A DNA stretch of 64,000 nt from Prosapia bicincta (GCA_036971475.1 JBAIZL010000063.1:1773290-1837289), one strand, 5' to 3'. Numbered from the stretch's first letter, positions 41,691-57,514 are shown. Program-made: numbers and translations. The notes: a model not told the origin generated them from the letters alone.

Positions 41691-43290
41691 TAGGAGTACA
41701 TAGAGGACAGGAGAAAAAGATAGATGATAACTATCTGGAAGGATATCCAGGATTTAGTTAGATAAATAGATAAGTAGGCACATGAGTATAGCAATAGATA
41801 TATAATCCGTGAGACAGAGAGAGGAAGAAAGAGATAAGAAGAAGGACAGCAATATAAAATAGGGAGAGTGTTATTTTAAAATATTATAGTACGTTTGAAC
41901 ATTAAATAGAACAATGCACAGACTTGTTGTCTTTGTCCCCGTTATCGAATTTAAATTTTTTTCCTAATGGTGAGCGGAAGATTAAACAATTGTGTTTATT
42001 CGAAAATAAATAATAAAGAAAAATTAAAATGCTCGTTGCAAATGTACTGTAAACTTTCAAAAAATCAAAACGGAAATATATTTATGAGAAAGGGAAACAG
42101 CTTCCATTGTCTAGGTGATTCACGGAGCAATGTAGCGTAGCAGGCACAAAGTGTGTCGTTTATCGAATTGGAAGACATAAGGGTGGGTGTTATATATGTA
42201 TAGTTTACTATGTTCAATATGAATATAATTCGGTCGATATGGTCTGGATCTCTTTAATCATTTTCGATGTAAACAAATATTACCTAATTAAACATTTAAT
42301 TGAAACCTGATAATAGTTAATTCATATAATATATGTGTTTATTTTATTAAAAAACCCATAATACTGTATTATTCTAAAATCATTAACAATAAAAACATAT
42401 CTTTCATTAATACCATATCTTACATTATTAACAATAGGAGAGCCTGATAATGTCAACTCTGCTAGTGTAAGTAGCTCTAACTAAAGTTGGAAACATATAT
42501 ATAATAATAATATATTTTAAATAATATAATAATTATATAAAACATGTATAAAATATATATAAGTAATACATCATAATATATATACATATAAAAGAGTAAT
42601 ATTGAGAGATGGATAGATTCCATAAATTATCAAATGTATTTTATTTCACACATTTAACGAATAACATATGTAGTATTTACAAATATTTATAAATGTATGC
42701 AGATAAGACTACGCATTCATAAATAAAACATGTATTTATGTATGTATATTTTAACAATAATTTTTAAGGATATTTATTGTGTTTGTTTTATGTGAAAACT
42801 TAAGTATGTTCATATGTTGAAATAATATCAAATAAAAATAACCAGTACGACTTATGTAAAACATTCTTTCGCACTTAATAAATACGGAGCTTCGAAAATA
42901 TCAAAAACACTATAAAGATGAATAATCAAAAAGCCCATTTTTGTGATACAAAGAAAAATGAGGAAAGAAAAGATTTCCAACTGCTTTTTCTTTTATCTAT
43001 TAACAAAAGGTAACAAAACTCATCCAAGACAAAGATATTCTGTAATACGACTTCTTCTAACAGTCTCTAAATGCGTTTCTTTGACAACAAGGAGACAGAA
43101 GTAGTACAGAAGAGAAGATCACAATGGGAAATCGTATTAGGAAGATATATCTTACAATGACATTATTAGGAGTGTTTAGGTTCGCTAAATGTAAACAGGT
43201 TTTAGAAATAAATAAATGATAACACTAGTCTTATTTTTCTGTACAGGGAAATGAAACAAAATTACCCCTTAACTACTTCCTTAATTATAT

Positions 43291-43356
<66 letters not shown>

Positions 43357-43764
43357 CCGTCGGATACGATATATTGACGATGGATTATCACAAAATCTCA
43401 CAAAATAAAAAATAAATAATATAATCATCCTAAAAGAAATTAACAGAATACACACTAACATAAAACTCACCATGAAGAAGATATAACGATAAAATACTAT
43501 CTAAACCTAACAGTAGCAAAAAATACAAACAACAATAACCACTCAATTTTTAGGACATTTAGACAAACCATAAACAAAATACCAAACTAATGTAACCATT
43601 CTCCTACAACATAGAATGGTTGTTTACAATTCACTCTTATATAGAATTATAAAATTTCCACTAAAAATGAAGAAAAATAAAAAACAAATAATATATCACA
43701 AAACCCAAGAAAACCAATACAATAAAAAGCAACAGATAAATTAGAATTAAAATATTCAATAAAT
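41691..43764. other. Non-coding AT-rich DNA (copy 2) with a TA tract
   Basis: Counterpart of 18831-20839. A pure TA tract of about 56 bp lies at 43296-43352. No gene recognised. Confidence 0.65.
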
Positions 43765-44240
43765 TAAAACAAATTAAACATGAACCTCAACCAAAGTTAA
43801 CACACACAGGATACAACATAAAAGGAATAACTAAAATACAATAATATAACAATATTAACAAAACATACAAAAAAACAAAAAACATAATAAATCAAATAAA
43901 CCAACTGGAAAATTTGTCCCACATTTAATAACGGAATTTATGAAATTGAATCCCCAGACTGTAACAAATTATACATCGGACAAAAAAAATTAAAGACAGA
44001 TATAAAGAGCAACTGGAATCACACATCAAACCAAACACTTACGATTCAAACTTAGTCGTACATATAGCCAAATACAACCATACATCCCCTAAATTAGAAA
44101 GTATACAAATAATAAAAAAGTACAAAAAGGCCTATAAATGACAATCTGTTAACAGCTACAAATTTATAAACACAAAAATAATGTAATAAACGAACAGATA
44201 CAAATAGATTCAAAAATTTTGAAAAATATTCAACCTAATA
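43765..44240 (+). pseudogene. Penelope-like element C-terminal GIY-YIG fragment, copy 2
   Basis: Paralogue of 20840-21303. The nuclease signature is better here: NGIYEIESPDCNKLYIGQKK at about 43930-43990 has both GIY and YIG. One base is then lost and the frame shifts (KDRYKEQLESHIKPNTY). The terminal TAA of copy 1 is changed to CAA, so the frame runs on. The remnant is too short and broken to act, but it shows that the damage to GIY and YIG in copy 1 arose after the duplication. Confidence 0.75.
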
Positions 44241-44404
44241 GACAAAATAACCCCAAAACTTTCATAGTGTAATGAAACCGAAAAAAGAACAGTACCGGTT
44301 TGCCAAGTGACAATGGAAATCCCACGTAACTCCCAACCACAGTATTAGAATACGCTCGAAAATGAGAACACGTAATTAATAGTTCTCGAAAGTCGACTGC
44401 CAGT

Positions 44405-44594
<190 letters not shown>

Positions 44595-44691
44595 GAGTTG
44601 AGTGTTGCTTATAAACGTTGATTCTGTTTACAATAGTGATATACGTAGAAAAGTTTCTTATCATGCACAATTTTCTTTTTATAACCAGCAT

Positions 44692-44694
<3 letters not shown>

Positions 44695-44733
<39 letters not shown>

Positions 44734-45003
44734 AATTAAAAATATTTCAAAAACAAAAATACTTTTAATGAATATATTTATTCAAAGCTTTTCGCCGACA
44801 AAATAGTACCAGCATCTTCAGGAAAATAATTATCTAATAAAAAAACCATTTTTTAGATTTTTTTATTAGATAATTATTTTCCTGAAGATGCTGGTACTAT
44901 TTTATCGGCGTAAAGCTTTAAATAAATATATTCCTTAAAAGTATTCTTGTTTTTGAATTATTTTGAATTTATTAACTGTATTACAAGAAAACATATCACC
45001 ATA

Positions 45004-45079
<76 letters not shown>

Positions 45080-45100
45080 TTATTTATTTATTTATATATA
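44695..45100. repeat. Long foldback element flanked by TA tracts, copy 2
   Basis: TA at about 44695-44730, inverted repeat at about 44731-44971, then TA and TTTA tracts at about 45007-45095. The arms carry TTCCTGAAGATGCTGGTACT and its complement. The right arm reads TTTTATCGGCGTAAAGC, close to the copy at 21915-22158. Confidence 0.87.
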
Positions 45101-45734
45101 TATTTATGTAAACTATTTATAATTGTTAAACAAGTTACGACTATCTGAAGATTTGTGTAGTGGCGTATTTTTACCCCACCTTATTTTTTATACATTTTAT
45201 TTAATATAAATTAAAAATCTAAATAATTTTTTTTTTAATTTTATTATTCATTAAATAAAAACATTATATTGTAATAAAAAAAACATTTTTTGAAAATTTT
45301 AAAGCTTCTAGTACTGAGTTTGATAGGTTTAAAGCCACTTAATTAGGCCTCTAAACGAAAGTAATATTTCGTAGTCACGGCAGAGAAGCAATGCTCATCA
45401 TTCATTACGCTTTAATCCCATTATGCTCTCTCATTTAATAAAACAACCTGGAGGAGGTTTAACCTTTTGCGATTCAACAAGCTAAATCATTACCAAAATT
45501 ATAGCCCGTGGAAAGGTTATTATTATTATTATTACGCTATGTTTTATTCAAGGGCTGAATATGTATGTCATTCGAAAGAAACAGTTTATAAATGTCACCA
45601 AAATGATTAAATTATATAAGTTTAATTTAATTAAATGTCATGTGCATACAGTAGGGTTTCGAAATTCCAAGTCCCGATAATTCGAGCTTTCTTTAAATTT
45701 CAGAATGTTTCTATTTGAACCAATTTTATCTATT

Positions 45735-46520
45735 TGAAATGTAACGATGAGTCGGGCTTCCAAGAAATGTTTATAGCCATACGGTATACAAAGGAAATGA
45801 GTTGGGCTTTCAAGATATGCCTATACCTGCTCGGTATGCAAAGGAAATGATTTGCTTTTCCAAGATATGTTTATATCAATACGGTATGTAAACGAAATTA
45901 GTCAGGCTTCCAAGAAATCTTTAAAGGCATAAAGCATACAAAGGAAACTAGTTTTGCTTTCTAGAAATATTTATAGCCATACGATATGCAAAGGAAATTA
46001 GTCAAGATTTCACGAAATGTTTATATTATTACGATATGACAAGGAAATTAATTGGGCTTCCAAGATATGTTTATATCAATACGGTATCCAAAGGAAATGA
46101 TTCGACCTTCTACGAAATGTTTATATTAATACGATATGCCAAGGAAATGAGTTGGGCTTCCAAGATATGTTTATATCAGTTCTATATGGAAAAGTAATGA
46201 GTTGGTTTTCCAAAAATTGTTTATATTAATACGATATGCCAAGGAAATGTGTTGGGCTTCCAAGATATGTTTATATCAGTTCGATATGCAAATGTAATGA
46301 GTTGGTCTTCCAAGAAATGTTTATATTAATACGATATGCCAAGGAAATGTGTTGGGCTTCCAAGATATGTTTATATCAGTTCGATATGCAAATGTAATGA
46401 GTTGGTCTTCCAAGAAATGTTTATATTAATACGATATGCCAAGGAAATGAGTTGGGCTTCCAAGATATGTTTATATCAGTTCGATAAGCAAATGTAATGA
46501 GTTGGTCTTCCCAGATATTT
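45735..46520. repeat. Satellite 2, 100-bp dimers, copy 2
   Basis: The same 50-bp monomer family as 22870-23690. The dominant dimer here has TCAGTTCGATATGCAAATGT and AATACGATATGCC, a variant found only near the right end of copy 1. The left part is diverged in both copies. Confidence 0.93.
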
Positions 46521-48259
46521 TCTTATAAAGTCTTATAAACTTCATTAGTGCATTTTTATTTATATACATCTCAAGTACACATAATAATGTATACCTGAAA
46601 CAAAATGATTGAATTGATAGGAATATTATAGGAAATTCCTTGACACATATATATGGTGATTTCAGGATGTACTCAGAAAACTCAATATGTACGTTTATGT
46701 TTATGGACTAAGCTATAAAATTCGAAGAGTCTCCACATCTGTGTAGGTCGTGTAGGTTTTAGTGTTACCTTTTTTGGCGTGTTTTTATCGCAGGTGAAAT
46801 TAAGTTCTTCAAACGCACAATAGCCTATATAAACGTAATTTTTTTCACTCTAAGTAGTACAGTTTATGGTGTGTCTGTTACAAATGTGTTTTTTGTAATA
46901 TCAGTCAATGGTGTTTTTTTTTTACCCCCTCAAGGGGCTTGGATTTTCAAGTACCATAAGACGAAACGGGTCCCTCAGAAATTATTATTCCTAAAAAAAT
47001 GATTCCTTTAGTCATTTTGTTCGATGCTCTTGTTTAAAACTTTTGTGTTGGATGCCTAAATGAACCTGAGTTTATCTTATTTAAATAAAACACATGAGCT
47101 AATTTGAATTTTAAAAACTATTCTAGGTTTTAAAATACTCAAGGTTTCATTATTCACACATTGTGTAATTTTAAATATCCCTCCGTAATTTGGCACGCCT
47201 TTTCCTTTGCCATTTTTTTCATAGCGCTTTCCATTACTGTTATTAGCCCTTTACTTTGGACCTACCCATCCCTAAGACGCGGGTTAGAGTTGGTTGATCC
47301 GTTATGTCTTTTTGACACTGATGTTGTTTATTCCTGATAAAATCCTGACCGATCATTTGACCGTGTAAGGAACACAAAATCTCCTGTCCATGGCATTACG
47401 TGTCTTGAGTATGTACAGTGCATGACTGCCCATGGAGCTTGCCGCCCACAATCAAGGACAAAGAATTCATTTTTCACCTTTACCTGTGCAGATCCAACTG
47501 CCATAGTCACCACATTTAGGAAATAGATGGTTCTAAGAATGCACTTACCCGCCGACAAAGTTCTACCTTACATCACAGATACATCTGCACCATTATCTTA
47601 GTTAGATTGGATTTGGATCTATGCTTTCATGGTTGCCCTCTTGCGAATTACTTGTAAAGCATACCCATAAATTTTGATAGTCCATAGATCCTTCCTTTTA
47701 CCTTTCCGAAAAACAATTTATTTTCAATGCGCCATCCCTCAAGCTCTTTCGTCAATAGTGTTATATTTTACATCGTTCACTTTGGTGTTATGAAGTTATT
47801 AAGTTCATCTTCTGTTGATTTTCTCTTCTTGTATTTAGCGAACTTTGCCACTACATTGTTTTTATTGAGACTATATTTCCTCTTTCCTGACTCTAAATTC
47901 TCCTAATTCCGTGAAAATATGGGAACAAAAATAGTCTCATTCTGTCCGTAGTGCAATTCCAATTAGGTATAAACTTTAACTAAAGTTCTAGGATAATTCC
48001 ACTCCCTATACGACTGAGATATAAGTTATGTATTCTTATAACTGTCTTAACTTATTTTTTAATATTTCTGTTTAATTAGTTTACTCAGGAAGCTCAAATT
48101 CACAACAGATGCTTAGCAGTTGTTACAGCAGAACTATTAAATTTTAATTAGTTTTGGATACGCTATTTATTAAAGCACAGCTTGTTAAAACTATTTCAAA
48201 ATAATTTACTTTGCAACCTCAATTAACACGTAATAAAGAACTCTAATTTTGCCTTAAAA
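46521..48259. other. Non-coding DNA (copy 2)
   Basis: Counterpart of 23700-25440, with an extra stretch of about 90 bp at about 46950-47035. No gene recognised. Confidence 0.65.
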
Positions 48260-50608
<2,349 letters not shown>

Positions 50609-52013
50609 AGCATTATTTACTGTTTACAACATTTTTGCTCTTCACCGTCTCCTGATAGTAAAACACGACTGCTCGTTTTGGCAGTTGAGACGCTTATCCC
50701 CCGCGTTACCTCGACAAGGCACGCTTCCTCGTACAAAACCCAAACTCTGCACGTCACACCTCCTCTTGGATTTCCCCCCAATGGGAACTCTGTTGTCATA
50801 GTAACCGTCTTGATTATTTATATTCTCCAAACCATTCTACTTGTATTTACTCAACTTATTTCTTCTTGATTTTTATGACAGTCTTTTCTTTAATACAATG
50901 TTTAAATTTCGTTGTTTAACTTTCGTTTTAATATTTTATTTGTCTATATCTCTTCCAATTTATTTAATTTACTTTTTTCCACATATAACAATACGACGGC
51001 AACGCTGTTTACTCAGTGTGACAAGATCTTATAAACAATCTCTCTCCGCGTTTTCCAACCGAGAGAGAAATATAATTTTATTCCTAGCCTAAATTCTAGG
51101 TCATACAATTTTAGATTATGAGAACTTTTATTACATTTTAATAATTACAATTTGTTCCTAGCTAGGCCTAGGTTATACTCCTTACATTTATTTTTCTTCT
51201 ATTACCTATTCTGTATTATATATCGCTACCATTTATTTAATATTAAGCATTTTTTTCTGGTTCCATAAACTAACAATTACAGACTAGCCACTTTTAGGTT
51301 TTAGTTTTATTTAATAGAACTTACGAATTATAATTTGTTCTTTTTATGCCTAAATTAATCTGTCTACTCATTCCTACTCTATTATTTACTAGTCTGTAGT
51401 TTATTTAGTCCAAATGTAATTAACATTAGGCACTTTGGCCGGGTTCCACAAACTAGACTTTTCCCGTTCAATTTACACCGGTCGATTAGGCTTTGGCCTA
51501 TTTAGGGTTATGTTTGTTTACAATATATTTTAACACTCTTAGTTGGTCTAATTTAGTGCTAAGTAATTCGTTTTACATTTCTTTTTCTTATATTTACTAC
51601 TTTTTTATGTCATTGATTTGAAATAATTTTAATATTAGCCCAGGTTATATATTCTGTACTATTACCATATTTCTTGCATCGGTCATGTTGGCCGTTGCAA
51701 GCTACAGAAACAGTGACTTCCACAGTGGTTTATTTATTAAATGTTCTAGTCTTAAAATTATATATAATAAAAATAATTATTGATTAATAAATTTAAAATA
51801 AGTGAGTTAAAATAGTAGGCAAAAAACAGGTTGCCTTCTCAGTCTATGGTCTGTAGGACCAATACAACCCCAGAAAAGGAATGTATGTAGTTCTGTTCTC
51901 TTGCTATAAATAAAATCAAAACGTTACGCTATTAAAATAGTAAAGACTATGCGAAATAGTTCCTAAAACGTACGGTTTGAATATCAACTCGTGTCTATTC
52001 TAAAACTCGAATC
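50609..52013. other. Right end of block copy 2
   Basis: Counterpart of 25460-26822. It carries a small extra stretch (CTCGTTTTGGCAGTTGAGAC) near 50672. Several short frames on both strands at 50598-50869 overlap each other and are not supported by a known family. Confidence 0.65.
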
Positions 52014-53630
52014 GCAAACTTGAACTCATTGTTCTATTAAACAATGGACTCGAACTCGGAACTACGACCCAAAAATGCTTTTCCAAGCTGAGACACAGAT
52101 ATGCTGTTAAAGTAAGTAGACTTTAGACAGTTGTGGGGCTTTCAAAATAAAATAATATTTACTGAAATTATTTGAAAGGTGAATCTACACAATTGATTTA
52201 TATTATGAATTTTCTGATTACTTTAAAACAATGAACTGAGTAAATTGATTATACATTAAACTATTATTTTTCACCTTATATCTCTTAGATGTCAAGTTTT
52301 GTATCATGTAACAATATATATAATTTTGAATACTTTTTTTACATGGAAAACTTTGTTAGTCCTGGTTTCATGTTCGTCTCAACGGCCTGGTGGCTTGTCA
52401 GGTTCTGAACATTTCATGATAACTGATCCCGTCTAGCCATAATGTGAAATGAGAAAGTAATTTTCTGCTTTTTTTATTGAATTGACTAAGAAATAAAACA
52501 TAATTATTTAATTAAGTGAATAAAAAAAGATTACAGATAATGTTATGTTTATAATAATAATAATAATGTTTATAACAGATAATGTTTTACATATCGACAA
52601 TTCCGCATCGGTTTTAATTTAGCCCCATTGTCTTATTTTTACTTTAAAAAACATTTTTTAAGATTTATGATTTATTTCTTTATATTATTTATTAACTAAG
52701 AATAGGATTTTTAAAAAAAGATATTTTAAATTTTGAAATGTTTAATTCTTTAAATTTAATAAATTTGTGTTGGGTAAGAAAAAGTGTTTTCCTGGAAATG
52801 ATTATGTCTAAAATTAAGTATTACTTGCTACCAAACCGCCTGTAGTGTTTTATTAATATTGTTTTTTCAATGAGAACAGTCAGGAAAATTTCCAAATGAA
52901 AAACAATTTCTAAAAATGAAGTAACAGAAAATTAACACAGTAGCTTAGAAACAATTTTAACTGGGTATTTAGTTGTAAAAAGGCCACCAGAATCCAATTA
53001 CCCTTTGTGAATGTTGGTATGTTATGTGAAACAAAGTTGTTTTATTCGTGACGAAATATGAATTAATTTTTGTTTACAATGTGATATGTTTGTGAAAACC
53101 TTCTGAATAGAAACAAAAGTTCACATGAAATATTAATGCTGACTATAACTATATATAAAGGATGTTCGTATGTGCTTCATTGTAGCAAATGTTTAATCTT
53201 TTACACTCCAGCCTTTTAATAAATTCAATTTCCCTCGACTTATACAAAAAGCATTAACAAGAATGTGGCGAATAGCAAGATCTATATCTTCAGGTCGTTT
53301 TGTAATTTCATATTCATAACGACGAATAGAAATAATCATATTGCTTAGAATGTCTACTAATCTAATAATCATGGAATCCATAAGCAGTATTTTTTTAGAA
53401 GTTAAAAGTGTTTAGAAATTGTCAAGAATGTTGCTATGACAAATATTTTTTTTACATTTGGTGGGTTTTGGGTTTCAAAAAGCCTTTACTACTCTATTAT
53501 GTAAAAAACTAAATCTTAATTATTAGAGCATCTGCCTTCCATTTAAACTCTTTATGTATATGTATATATACATATACTTCAACTCTCTACTTCTAGTTGG
53601 AGCGTAAGAGGCGTCCATACGTTGTCACTC
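52014..53630. other. Single-copy AT-rich DNA right of the duplication
   Basis: No recognised gene. A minus frame at 53193-53381 (62 codons, RPEDIDLAIRHILVNAF) matches no family I know. Confidence 0.65.
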
Positions 53631-53635
53631 TTCCA

Positions 53636-53654
53636 CACACATACAACACACACA

Positions 53655-53715
<61 letters not shown>

Positions 53716-53734
53716 CACACACAACACACATACA

Positions 53735-53808
<74 letters not shown>
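53636..53808. repeat. CA/TA microsatellite
   Basis: CA with ACAACAC interruptions, ending in TA. It adjoins the dispersed repeat at 53815. Confidence 0.96.
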
Positions 53809-53814
<6 letters not shown>

Positions 53815-53993
53815 TGATAAATAGTTAATTTCCAGTGTACATATGTTCATTTTGCAGTGCATAAAATCGCAGTTCCGACGTTTCGCTAGAATTTTATCTA
53901 GCATTGACGAGGTAACAATCTAGTTTGAACAGAGCAACAATTGAAGAGTGACTGACTCAGTTAAACTGTTGCGTCACCTCGTCAATGCTAGAT
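53815..53993 (-). repeat. Dispersed repeat with hairpin and 18-bp inverted pair
   Basis: On the minus strand, 53815-53913 reads GTCAATGCTAGATAAAATTC then TAGCGAAACGTCGGAA and GCACTGCAAAATGAAC, the same layout as 58838-58960 on the plus strand. ATCTAGCATTGACGAGGT at 53896-53913 is an exact inverted match to 53976-53993. The pattern of a hairpin followed by GAAACGTCGG resembles terminal repeats of Penelope-like elements; that link is an inference. Confidence 0.7.
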
Positions 53994-54774
53994 GAGATTG
54001 GGGATTACATTATGTTCGTAACAATATTTAAGTTGAAATAGAAGCATTAAAAACATTTTATGGTAGAAGGAAATTGGTAAATTGTATTTATTTTTCATTT
54101 TTTATAAGTTAAACTTTTATGACCCGAATTCCATTTGCCATAAAACTGATAGAAAATGGTAACGCAAGAAGCTAAAAAGCTAGTAAATAATATAGTGTAG
54201 GTTTACAAGGTTATTGTCAGGCTTATCTTGTGGGTTTATAGTCATGTATTTGGGTTATACAACAAAGCATGTAATGTATTTGGAGCAACGTTACTTTAGC
54301 ATTACGGGGACACGTAAACATTAAGGGAACCTATATATTTCTAACTATAGTCAAAGTAAAAATAAATAAAGACAAATAAAAAATAGATTTATACTAAAAA
54401 AAACAATAGCCTAAAATGTTAATTCGATTTTTTAATATGAAGGACAGTAAATTTACCGTACTAAATAAACAATACTGAAACTGAATCAACTGTAGTTGCT
54501 TTTTCTCCTGATATTTCCTTTATACATTTATAATAAAACCGAACATGATAGAGTAACAATATACTTCTACAGCCCACGGTACACCTAAACTTTACAATAT
54601 TTCTCATGGTTTTGTAGTGATGAATGATTTTCCATATTTGTAATTTTTTGTCTGAGCGGAGATTTTTATATTTTTTCCATTGTTCCTGATGACTTTCTGC
54701 ATTGCCCCACATATCGATTACGTGGGGAAAAGAAAGAAATAGCCAACGAACTTACGTCAGAAAAGAGTAACTAT
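53994..54774. other. Single-copy DNA without a recognised gene
   Basis: AT-rich. A minus frame at 54461-54712 (83 codons) is of unknown relation and has no supporting motif. Confidence 0.6.
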
Positions 54775-54960
54775 CGCAATAAAAGTATTGGAAAAAACAC
54801 CAATACCACCAAAAAAAATCAAAAACAACAAATAAAACAAGTTACTTATGATTAAACCCTTATGTACATTTCAAAGACAATGTCGCCATCATCATCAAAG
54901 GGTCTTATTACAAAATTACAATCTAGCAAACAAGATGTTACAAACTAGAGTGATACCAAT
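54775..54960 (-). repeat. PLE-type terminal repeat, member 1
   Basis: On the minus strand it reads TTTGTAACATCTTG, TTTTGTAATAAGACCC, GATGATGATGGCGACATTGT, TTGAAATGTACATAAGGG and GGTGGTATTGGTGTT. The same ordered segments occur at about 59700-59890 (minus) and 59975-60140 (plus). It lies about 370 bp before the PLE reverse transcriptase remnant and may be its terminal repeat. Confidence 0.65.
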
Positions 54961-55334
54961 CGTTCTCTATGGTCGCTATATATAGGCGTGAGGTAAGCTC
55001 TGCCACCTCTCCGCCCTCGTCCAACAAATAACGATCGGCCATCTTGAACCAAATAGGCTATGTCAAAAAGTACACTATAATAATATGTAATACAAACTAC
55101 AGCTAATAACAATAAATAAAATAAAAACCAATTAAATTAATTCGTCGTATTTGAGAAAAGGTATTAATGTAAAGAGTATAAAAGTGAGTTAAGGATAGGT
55201 CTTTTATCCTTTTGTAGAAACATGAATGTAATAAACAAGCATAAAATTGATTGTAAGGTAAAAATTGTGGAAAAGGAATGTGGATCAATTAGTAAACATT
55301 TAAATTCAAAACAAATATATAATATTAAGTAGAA

Positions 55335-57010
55335 CCCTCCTGTTCGCTAGTTCGTTATGAATGTAGCCAAACTTTTGATAGAGATGAAATTAATTTATTA
55401 AGTAAAGCAATAAATTTTGCACTTTGTAATTATACTAACAAAACTGTAGTTGATGTAGTACTTAATATAGAAAGCAGTATTTTTAATTTAAAAGAGTCAG
55501 ATAAAAATTACATAAAAAATGCCTGTAAAATTAAAATGGATAATAATATTCGTATAGCCTATAAACCGGCTAATGTTAAAAATAATTTTGATTTAGTTAA
55601 AGGTCTTTGTAACAAATATTGTTATTATTCAAAAGCTGATAAGGTAAATACAATTTGAGTTTTAAATAAAAATTATTATGTCAATAGAGTAGCTAAGATG
55701 TTAGAAGGTCCTTATCAGAAAATTGTTAAAACCCAATAAACACGTTTATTCAAGTTACAAATGATACTATTAAGAATTGTAGTTTAGTCACTCCTAAGAA
55801 AGATATTTATAAATTTCTAATCCTGTTATACCTAGGTTATATTGCCTTCCAAAAATCCACAAGGGAGGGAAAGCAATGAGACCTATAGTTTCTGGGAATG
55901 ATTCCACAACTTACCTTTTATCGAAATGGTTAGCCTATAAATTTACTTCTTTAAAAGAAAAACGTGGTATGTTTCCTATTAAAAACAACTTAGAATTTGT
56001 CAACAAAGTTAAGAATATAAAACTTAGTAGTACTGAGATTATGGTATCTTTTGGTGTAAGTTCGTTGTTTCCTAGCATTCCTGTTACAGAAACTATATTG
56101 TTTGTTGAAGATTTTTTAATAGACAATAACATCGAACCTGTAAAAATAAACGAAAATGTCAAATTAACTGAAATATGTATGTACCCAAATTTCTTTAAAT
56201 TTAATAATGAATTTTATAAACAATGTGATGGAACTGTTATGGGCAACAGTTTGTCTCCTTTCATTGCTGAGATTTTTATGAGGAGATTTGAAGAAAACTT
56301 GAATAATAGAATTACTTATTTCCTTAGAATTTGTTTAAGATATTTTGTTGCTTTTGCGATCTTTAATAGCAGTAAATGAAATGTTGATGTTTTTGTAAAC
56401 CAACTTAATAGCATACATAGTTCCATTAAGTTTACTTATGAATTTGAATCTAAAAATTTTACCATTTTTAGATATTCTGTGTATTAAAAATCAAGAAAAA
56501 ATTGAACTTGATATTTACAGGAAACCTACTAACAATAATAGATATAATTACAGTAGTTCTAACCATTTTAATATAGCACTAGATAAATGTAGCAGCATTT
56601 AACAGTTTGATTAACAGAGCTATTCATATACCACTTAGTCCTAGAAGTTGCTTTTAAGGAAATTAATTTGTAGATAATATTGTTAGGAAACAAAGATTAA
56701 AATATGTTTTAAGCGTATCTAACACTCTTCGAAAAGAAGTTTAAAAATGTAATAATTTTAGTTACTCTTTTGATAATATTTTAACAAAAGGATTAGACTC
56801 TTAAAGAGGTTAAAGTTAAGAAACTGAAAGGTAATGTAACTCAAAATAAAATTAAGCATTTAATATGTAACTCGTAAGATAAAATTCTAATGCTTGAAAA
56901 ATCAGGAATTTATAAGATAATTTGTAGGTTGTGACGAGATGTATATAAGTCAAACAGAAAGAAAAATTGTTACTATATATAAGGAATATCTTGCGCATAT
57001 TAAATTAGAT
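55335..57010 (+). mobile_element. Penelope-like element A, degenerate
   Basis: Plus-strand remnants follow the order of a PLE protein: an N-terminal part at 55365-55740 (DRDEINLLSKAINFALCNYT, YKPANVKNNFDLVK, RVAKMLEGPYQKIVK), LPKIHKGGK at about 55845, the reverse transcriptase palm, a post-RT segment (LDIYRKPTNNNR at about 56508-56545) and the start of a GIY-YIG endonuclease (SGIYKIIC and CDEMYISQTERK at about 56900-56985). Stops and frameshifts are frequent. The element ends abruptly at about 57010, where another PLE fragment begins. Confidence 0.85.
55876..56379 (+). pseudogene. PLE reverse transcriptase core
   Basis: The RT would copy element RNA at the cut site. A 167-codon frame begins MRPIVSGNDSTTYLLSKWLA and contains FVNKVKNIKLSS, MVSFGVSSLFPSIPV (motif A), FYKQCDGTVMGNSLSPF (motif B) and LRYFVAFAIF (position of motif C). 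The motif A Asp is Gly (GGT, 56053-56055) and the YxDD of motif C is replaced by YFVA, so the metal-binding triad is gone. Homology runs past the stop (VFVNQLNSIHSSIKFTYEFE). Length and order agree with PLEs rather than with LTR or jockey RTs. Confidence 0.87.
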
Positions 57011-57014
57011 GGAC

Positions 57015-57500
57015 CTGCAATATTAAGCGTTTCTTGTGTAGTAGTTTGTAAGAAATCGTAAATTGGCCAAATGAACAGATCTCAGCTAGGCTTGAGGAGC
57101 CAAACTTGGCCTTAAAAACAATCAGAAAACGTCGGCTCTGTACAAGCACCAATGCGATACAAGGCATACCATTGGTTTCCAGTCTTGCCGACAAATCGCT
57201 CAAGTGGAAAACCACAGTACTACAATAATTCGTGAGGCTGTCGAAATAGATAGGCACGGGAGTCTTAAGAAACGTAATGATACTATGAGTTTGGCCGCAG
57301 TGTGGAAATGTGTCATCGATAGATTTTATCGGCAGGAAGGTGAAAAAAAGGAAAGGATTGTGAGTAATTGTTTGGCTCCGATGCGTGTGGATTGACGTCA
57401 ATGGGTCGATTTACGACAATGGGCGGGGCTTCATTCGTCTATATAAAGGAGCAGAGTTGTCTGCGCTCTTCTTCCTCCTGGGGAAGGAACTCCTGAAAGG
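57015..57500 (+). pseudogene. Penelope-like element B: GIY-YIG C-terminus
   Basis: A second PLE tail abuts element A. The frame reads VSCVVVCKKS, a stop, then IGQMNRSQLGLRSQ (YIGQTxRS-like), SLADKSLKWKTTV and, in the frame 57204-57395, IIREAVEIDRHGSLKKRND and LAAVWKCVIDRF. The last part matches the IREAIEI.KH..N..NR.D...L...W.PVI end of Penelope endonucleases. It is followed by the CRE/GC-box/TATA stretch. The endonuclease lacks its Tyr in YIG (stop codon). Confidence 0.75.
57393..57448 (+). promoter_or_regulatory. Possible promoter: CRE, GC box, TATA box
   Basis: TGACGTCA (57393-57400) is a palindromic CRE, GGGCGGGGC (57421-57429) a GC box and TATATAAAG (57440-57448) a TATA box, in the order and spacing of a pol II promoter. 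A start site near 57470 would follow. It lies behind the PLE-B endonuclease, a place where PLE terminal repeats can hold the promoter of the element. No transcript evidence. Confidence 0.35.
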
Positions 57501-57514
57501 TCTTGCCACTGACT

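Noticed and set aside
55935..56162. Minus-strand frame opposite the PLE RT
   Set aside because: Shadow of the plus-strand reverse transcriptase, which has clear motifs.
57393..57405. Resemblance of TGACGTCAATGGG to a cytomegalovirus enhancer repeat, suggesting vector contamination
   Set aside because: Only about 13 bases agree and they centre on a common CRE; flanks are unrelated and continuous with PLE sequence.
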